From Denitromonas sp. (GTDB taxonomy: Bacteria; Pseudomonadota; Gammaproteobacteria; Burkholderiales; Rhodocyclaceae), in contig NZ_JAUCBR010000004.1 of NCBI RefSeq assembly GCF_034676725.1, positions 4,492,001-4,556,000 on the forward strand: a stretch of DNA of 64,000 nt, written 5' to 3'. The notes below the pieces were generated by a model that did no database searches, was not told the origin of the DNA, and worked only from the letters and a program-made list of their open reading frames with translations. Position 1 is the first letter of the stretch. Each line of letters starts with the position of its first letter. The translations under genes were made by a program, and so were the position numbers. Of the stretch, positions 60,852 through 64,000 are shown piece after piece.

Positions 60852-61880
60852 TCACTCGCGGCGCAGCAGGCGCTTGACGGCCCGGCGCCCCCATTCGCCA
60901 ATCGCCGCCGTCAGGCCGCGCAGCCGGCGCGGATCATAGACCCGCAACCCGCGGCGTTCGCGGCGATGAGTCATCCAGTCGCGCTTGTAGGCGTCGTCGC
61001 CGATCAGGTAGTCGACTTCATTCACCTGTTCCTCATCGAGCACCCGTTGCATCAACGCGGCAGTCAGCAAGCTGCCCGCCGACCACTGCGCCTGGGTGTC
61101 GTCGTAGGCCAGTTTGTAGATCGCGGCGTGGCCCTCGCGCACCACCCACACCTGGGCGGCGATCGGCGTGGCATTCAGGCGCGCCACACCGAGCCGCAGC
61201 CAGCCCCGCGCGGCGCACAAGCGCAGGAAGCCCGGCATGAAGTCAGGGAAAGGCTCGGCGCGCTTCCAGCTTGCGTCATAGACCTGCTGATACGCCGCCA
61301 TCGCCGCGTCGAGCGCGGCGCCGCCAGTGACCACCTCGATAGCGCCGCCCGCGGCGAGAAACTTCTTTCCCTTGCGTTTCAAGGTGCTACGCAATGTGCC
61401 TGGCCGCCCGGCCAGATAGGTGTCGTAGCGCAGACCGCGGGCGGGCAGATACCAGTTGCCAAAGCAGAAGTAATCGAAGCACACCAGGCCCGCGGCCTCG
61501 GCCGCCGCCCGCATCGGCACATACCGCGCATCTTCCGGCGCGAGCGGCTGCAGATCGAGGCTGTAGGCACGCTCTGCCGTCAGCATGTCGCGCAGCAAGG
61601 CGCTCATGTCCGCCACCGCGTGCAGTTGCGGCGCGAAGGTCGCGGTGTAGAAATTGCCCAGCGCCGCAAGCCGGCCCGGCCCATCGCTGCGCACCGGCAG
61701 CGCGGCGCGCAACGCGCCGTCGCCCGCCGACACCCAGATGGCGGGCGCCGACTGCGGCGGCAACGCCGTCCGCGCCAGGAGGCGATACCAGTCCAGCTCG
61801 GTATCGAAGCTGGACGCCAGCCAGGGGCGCAGCGGCGCCTCATCGCGGGTGCCCGTCAGATCCATCCGGTAACTCGACAT
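60852..61880 (-). CDS. FemAB/GNAT-like acyltransferase of the polysaccharide locus
   Basis: Protein of 342 residues with the double-GNAT (FemAB/BioF2-like) layout: an N-terminal half with the GNFYTATFAP segment, and a C-terminal half with LRLGVARLNATPIAAQVWVV, YDDTQAQWSAGSLLTAALM (about 265-283) and the VDYLIGDDAYKRDWMTHRRE motif (about 292-311). Such proteins are often found in XrtA exopolysaccharide loci and may transfer an acyl or aminoacyl group onto the sugar. The ATG at 61880 is preferred over starts 6 or 27 codons upstream. Convergent with hydrolase 1, copy B. Confidence 0.75.
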   Translation of the reverse strand: MSSYRMDLTGTRDEAPLRPWLASSFDTELDWYRLLARTALPPQSAPAIWVSAGDGALRAALPVRSDGPGRLAALGNFYTATFAPQLHAVADMSALLRDMLTAERAYSLDLQPLAPEDARYVPMRAAAEAAGLVCFDYFCFGNWYLPARGLRYDTYLAGRPGTLRSTLKRKGKKFLAAGGAIEVVTGGAALDAAMAAYQQVYDASWKRAEPFPDFMPGFLRLCAARGWLRLGVARLNATPIAAQVWVVREGHAAIYKLAYDDTQAQWSAGSLLTAALMQRVLDEEQVNEVDYLIGDDAYKRDWMTHRRERRGLRVYDPRRLRGLTAAIGEWGRRAVKRLLRRE

Positions 61881-62053
61881 CCTCACTCCGATTGCCATGT
61901 GCCTGGCGGCACTCCAGCCCCGCAACGGTGCGTGTCCGTTGTAGACTGCCTTGCGCGCCACCGACGTGAACGACGCCCTATGCCATTGCGCTGGCCGCCG
62001 GCATGCTATCAGGGATCACGGCGCACGCCGACTATCCATCTCACGACCACACC

Positions 62054-63298
62054 ATGACACCGATTTCACGCGCCCCTGCCGTTCATGCCCCGCTGGATAC
62101 CTTTTCCGTCTCCGGCGGCGAACTGGTCGTCGGCGGCCAACCGCTGTCCCGACTGGCCGCCCGCGTCGGACAGACCCCGTTTTACGCCTACGACCGCAGC
62201 GCCATTGACCGGCGCATTGCCGCGCTGCGCGCCGCACTGCCCGCCACCATCAGGCTGCATTACGCCATGAAGGCCAATCCGATGCCAGCGCTGATCGCCC
62301 ACATGCGTGACCGGGTCGACGGCATCGACGTGGCCTCCGCTGGCGAGATGATGGTCGCCCTCGATGCCGGGGTCGCACCAACGGCGATCAGCTTTGCGGG
62401 GCCGGGCAAGCGCGAGGCCGAGCTGCGTCAGGCGGTGGCTGCCGGCATCCTGATCAACGTCGAATCGGAGCATGAACTCGGCCGCTTGACCGCCATCGCG
62501 GCAGACACCGGCTGGGTGCCCCGGGTGGCCTTGCGCGTCAATCCCGACTTCGAGCTCAAGGCCTCCGGCATGAAGATGAGTGGCGGGCCGAAGCCTTTCG
62601 GCATCGACGCCGAACGCATCCCCGCGGTGCTGGCGGGCCTGGCCGATAGCGGTCTGCAGTTCGAAGGGTTTCATATCTTCTCGGGGTCACAGAACCTCAA
62701 GCCCGAAGCAATCGTCGAGGCGCAGCAGAAGAGCTTTGCGCTGGCCGTAGACCTGGCCGCCCATGCGCCAGCACCGGTACGCAGCCTCAATCTGGGCGGC
62801 GGGCTGGGCATCCCCTATTTTCCCGGCAACCTCCCGCTCGACCTGGCGCCCATCGGCGCCAATCTGGCACAGATCGCCGGGCAGGCTCGGCAAGCCTTGC
62901 CCGACGCCGAACTGTGCCTCGAACTCGGCCGCTACCTGGTCGGCGAAGCCGGCATCTACGTCTGCCGTGTCATCGATCGCAAGGTCTCGCGCGGAGAAAC
63001 CTATCTGGTGACCGACGGCGGCATGCATCACCACCTGTCGGCCTCCGGCAATTTCGGCCAGGTGGTGCGCAAGAACTATCCGCTGGCAATCGGCAACCGC
63101 ATGGATGCACCGGCCGACGAGGTGGTCTCGGTGGTCGGCCCCTTGTGCACGCCGCTCGATCTGCTCGGCGAGCGCATGTCGCTGGCCCATGCCGAGATCG
63201 GCGACCTGGTGGTGGTGTTCCAGTCCGGCGCCTATGGTGCAACCGCCAGTCCGCAGCAATTTCTTGGGCACCCTGCGGTGACCGAAGTGCTTGTCTGA
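62054..63298 (+). CDS. PLP-dependent decarboxylase, exosortase A system-associated
   Basis: Alanine-racemase-fold (type III) PLP decarboxylase of 414 residues, of the subgroup linked to XrtA loci. The PLP lysine is K73 in HYAMKANPMPAL; HIFSGSQNL (about 205-213) and the LNLGGGLGIPYF glycine loop (about 243-254) hold the phosphate; the VGPLCTPLD cysteine (about 357-365) is the catalytic one of this fold. It probably makes an amine or amino-acid group for the ACP/ligase pathway of this locus. The ATG at 62054 is chosen; an upstream start gives 17 extra residues. Confidence 0.92.
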   Translation: MTPISRAPAVHAPLDTFSVSGGELVVGGQPLSRLAARVGQTPFYAYDRSAIDRRIAALRAALPATIRLHYAMKANPMPALIAHMRDRVDGIDVASAGEMMVALDAGVAPTAISFAGPGKREAELRQAVAAGILINVESEHELGRLTAIAADTGWVPRVALRVNPDFELKASGMKMSGGPKPFGIDAERIPAVLAGLADSGLQFEGFHIFSGSQNLKPEAIVEAQQKSFALAVDLAAHAPAPVRSLNLGGGLGIPYFPGNLPLDLAPIGANLAQIAGQARQALPDAELCLELGRYLVGEAGIYVCRVIDRKVSRGETYLVTDGGMHHHLSASGNFGQVVRKNYPLAIGNRMDAPADEVVSVVGPLCTPLDLLGERMSLAHAEIGDLVVVFQSGAYGATASPQQFLGHPAVTEVLV

Positions 63299-63308
63299 CC
63301 CGCCGCCC

Positions 63309-64000
63309 ATGAGCCATCCGCAACGCACCGGGCTGGCCGTCAGCGCGCTGCTGGTGATCGGCATGCGCTGGTCGGACCGCCTGATCGGGCTGGTCAGCAC
63401 GCTGGTGCTGGCGCGCTTGCTGGTCCCCGAGGATTTCGGCATCGTGGCGATGGCCTCGATCATGGTGGGGCTCATCGACGTCTTGCTCGATCTGGGCGTA
63501 CACGTGGCCCTCATTCACGCCAAGTCGCCCACACGGGCAGACTACGACACCGCCTGGACGCTGCGCATCATCCAGGCGGGCATTTCGGCCACGCTCATCG
63601 CCCTGCTGGCGCCGCTGGCCGTCACCTATTTTGGCGATGCGCGGGTCGCGCCGGTGCTCTACGTGATGGCCCTGTCAGTACTGATCGCCAGCAGCGAGAA
63701 CATCGGCATTGTCGACTTCCAGAAGCACATGGCCTTCGGGCAGGATTTTCGCTTCTTTTTCTACCGGCGCCTCGCTGGTTTCGTGGTGACGCTGGCCCTG
63801 GCCTGGTGGCTGCGTTCCTACTGGGCAATGGTCATCGGCGCCCTCACCGGGCGGCTGGTGGGCGTCATGCTCAGCTACCGGATGCACGACTTCCGTCCAC
63901 GCCTCGACCTCAGCCGGTTCCGCGCCCTGTGGTCTTTCTCGCAATGGGTGCTGGTACGCAACATCGGCAGCTATGTCGCCACCCGTGTCGACAAGTTCGT
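63309..64000 (+). CDS. Second polysaccharide flippase (Wzx/MOP family), cut by window edge
   Basis: The first 230 residues of a membrane protein clearly homologous to the flippase at 53709 (LVSTLVLARLLVPEDFGIV, WTLR, ENIGIVDFQK and WLRSYWAMV match). It starts 10 bp after the decarboxylase stop and is open to the end of the window. It may serve a second repeat unit or a separate glycan in the same locus. The C-terminal half lies outside. Confidence 0.88.
   Translation, partial: MSHPQRTGLAVSALLVIGMRWSDRLIGLVSTLVLARLLVPEDFGIVAMASIMVGLIDVLLDLGVHVALIHAKSPTRADYDTAWTLRIIQAGISATLIALLAPLAVTYFGDARVAPVLYVMALSVLIASSENIGIVDFQKHMAFGQDFRFFFYRRLAGFVVTLALAWWLRSYWAMVIGALTGRLVGVMLSYRMHDFRPRLDLSRFRALWSFSQWVLVRNIGSYVATRVDKF

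Overview
The window is a dense, GC-rich (roughly 65%) bacterial chromosome segment. It looks betaproteobacterial, most probably order Rhodocyclales (Azoarcus/Thauera/Zoogloea-like). The pointers are gene order (glyA-nrdR-ribD; rhodanese-grxC-secB-gpsA; fmdB-DUF502-aspS), a diheme c4 cytochrome beside engB, and an exosortase-A (XrtA/EpsH) type exopolysaccharide locus. The placement is inference; no rRNA or tRNA gene was found to confirm it.

Layout. 1-4602: copper/heavy-metal module. A TolC-like efflux protein (runs off the left edge), a CusF-like periplasmic metal protein and a His-tailed cytochrome c lie on the minus strand. They face a CopR/CopS-type two-component system on the plus strand, and two related palindromes look like CopR boxes. 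4622-12929: pepN; a rubrerythrin/Fe-S oxidoreductase/DUF3501 trio; a TRAP permease pair (DctM, DctQ) with no binding protein; a histidine phosphatase. 13005-16784: glyA, nrdR, ribD, a MITE-like 157-bp repeat, then moeB/thiF. 16803-20735 (minus strand): a probably frameshifted small gene, an S41 protease, EnvC and GpmA. 20852-23862: an ArsR regulator with a persulfide-sensor cysteine pair, rhodanese, grxC, secB, an SH3 protein and gpsA. 23880-35199: trmL, comF, bioB, bioC, a HAD nucleotidase, GNAT, hemB, engB, cytochrome c4, DUF455, ffh, a CcsA-like protein and a CorC/HlyC-type CBS protein. 35288-39153: pilB-pilC-pilD, with an AT-richer block inside pilC. 39249-48511: fmdB, DUF502, aspS (with a one-base frameshift), a pseudo-receiver/TPR protein, a barnase/barstar pair, nudB, hsp20, a beta-helix protein, argB and a TPR protein. 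48557-64000: XrtA-type surface polysaccharide locus. An ACP-hydrolase2-hydrolase1 cassette occurs twice, once on each strand, around and beside glycosyltransferases, an acyl-CoA ligase, a flippase, an ATP-grasp/tyrosine-phosphatase fusion and a sulfotransferase-like protein. These are followed by a FemAB/GNAT-like protein, a PLP-dependent decarboxylase and a second, truncated flippase. XrtA itself and PEP-CTERM proteins are not in the window.

The most interesting signal is non-coding. Between hemB and engB, on the plus strand, lies a compact predicted small RNA (about 29246-29355). It has a sigma-E-type promoter, hairpins with C-rich loops and a strong intrinsic terminator that runs into the engB stop codon. 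The position relative to engB matches Spot 42 of enterobacteria and ErsA of Pseudomonas. Other points of interest are the duplicated XrtA cassette with non-canonical hydrolase and ACP active sites, the ATP-grasp/LMW-phosphatase fusion, the MITE-like repeat, the secreted barnase with adjacent barstar, and two single-base frameshifts that may be sequencing errors.
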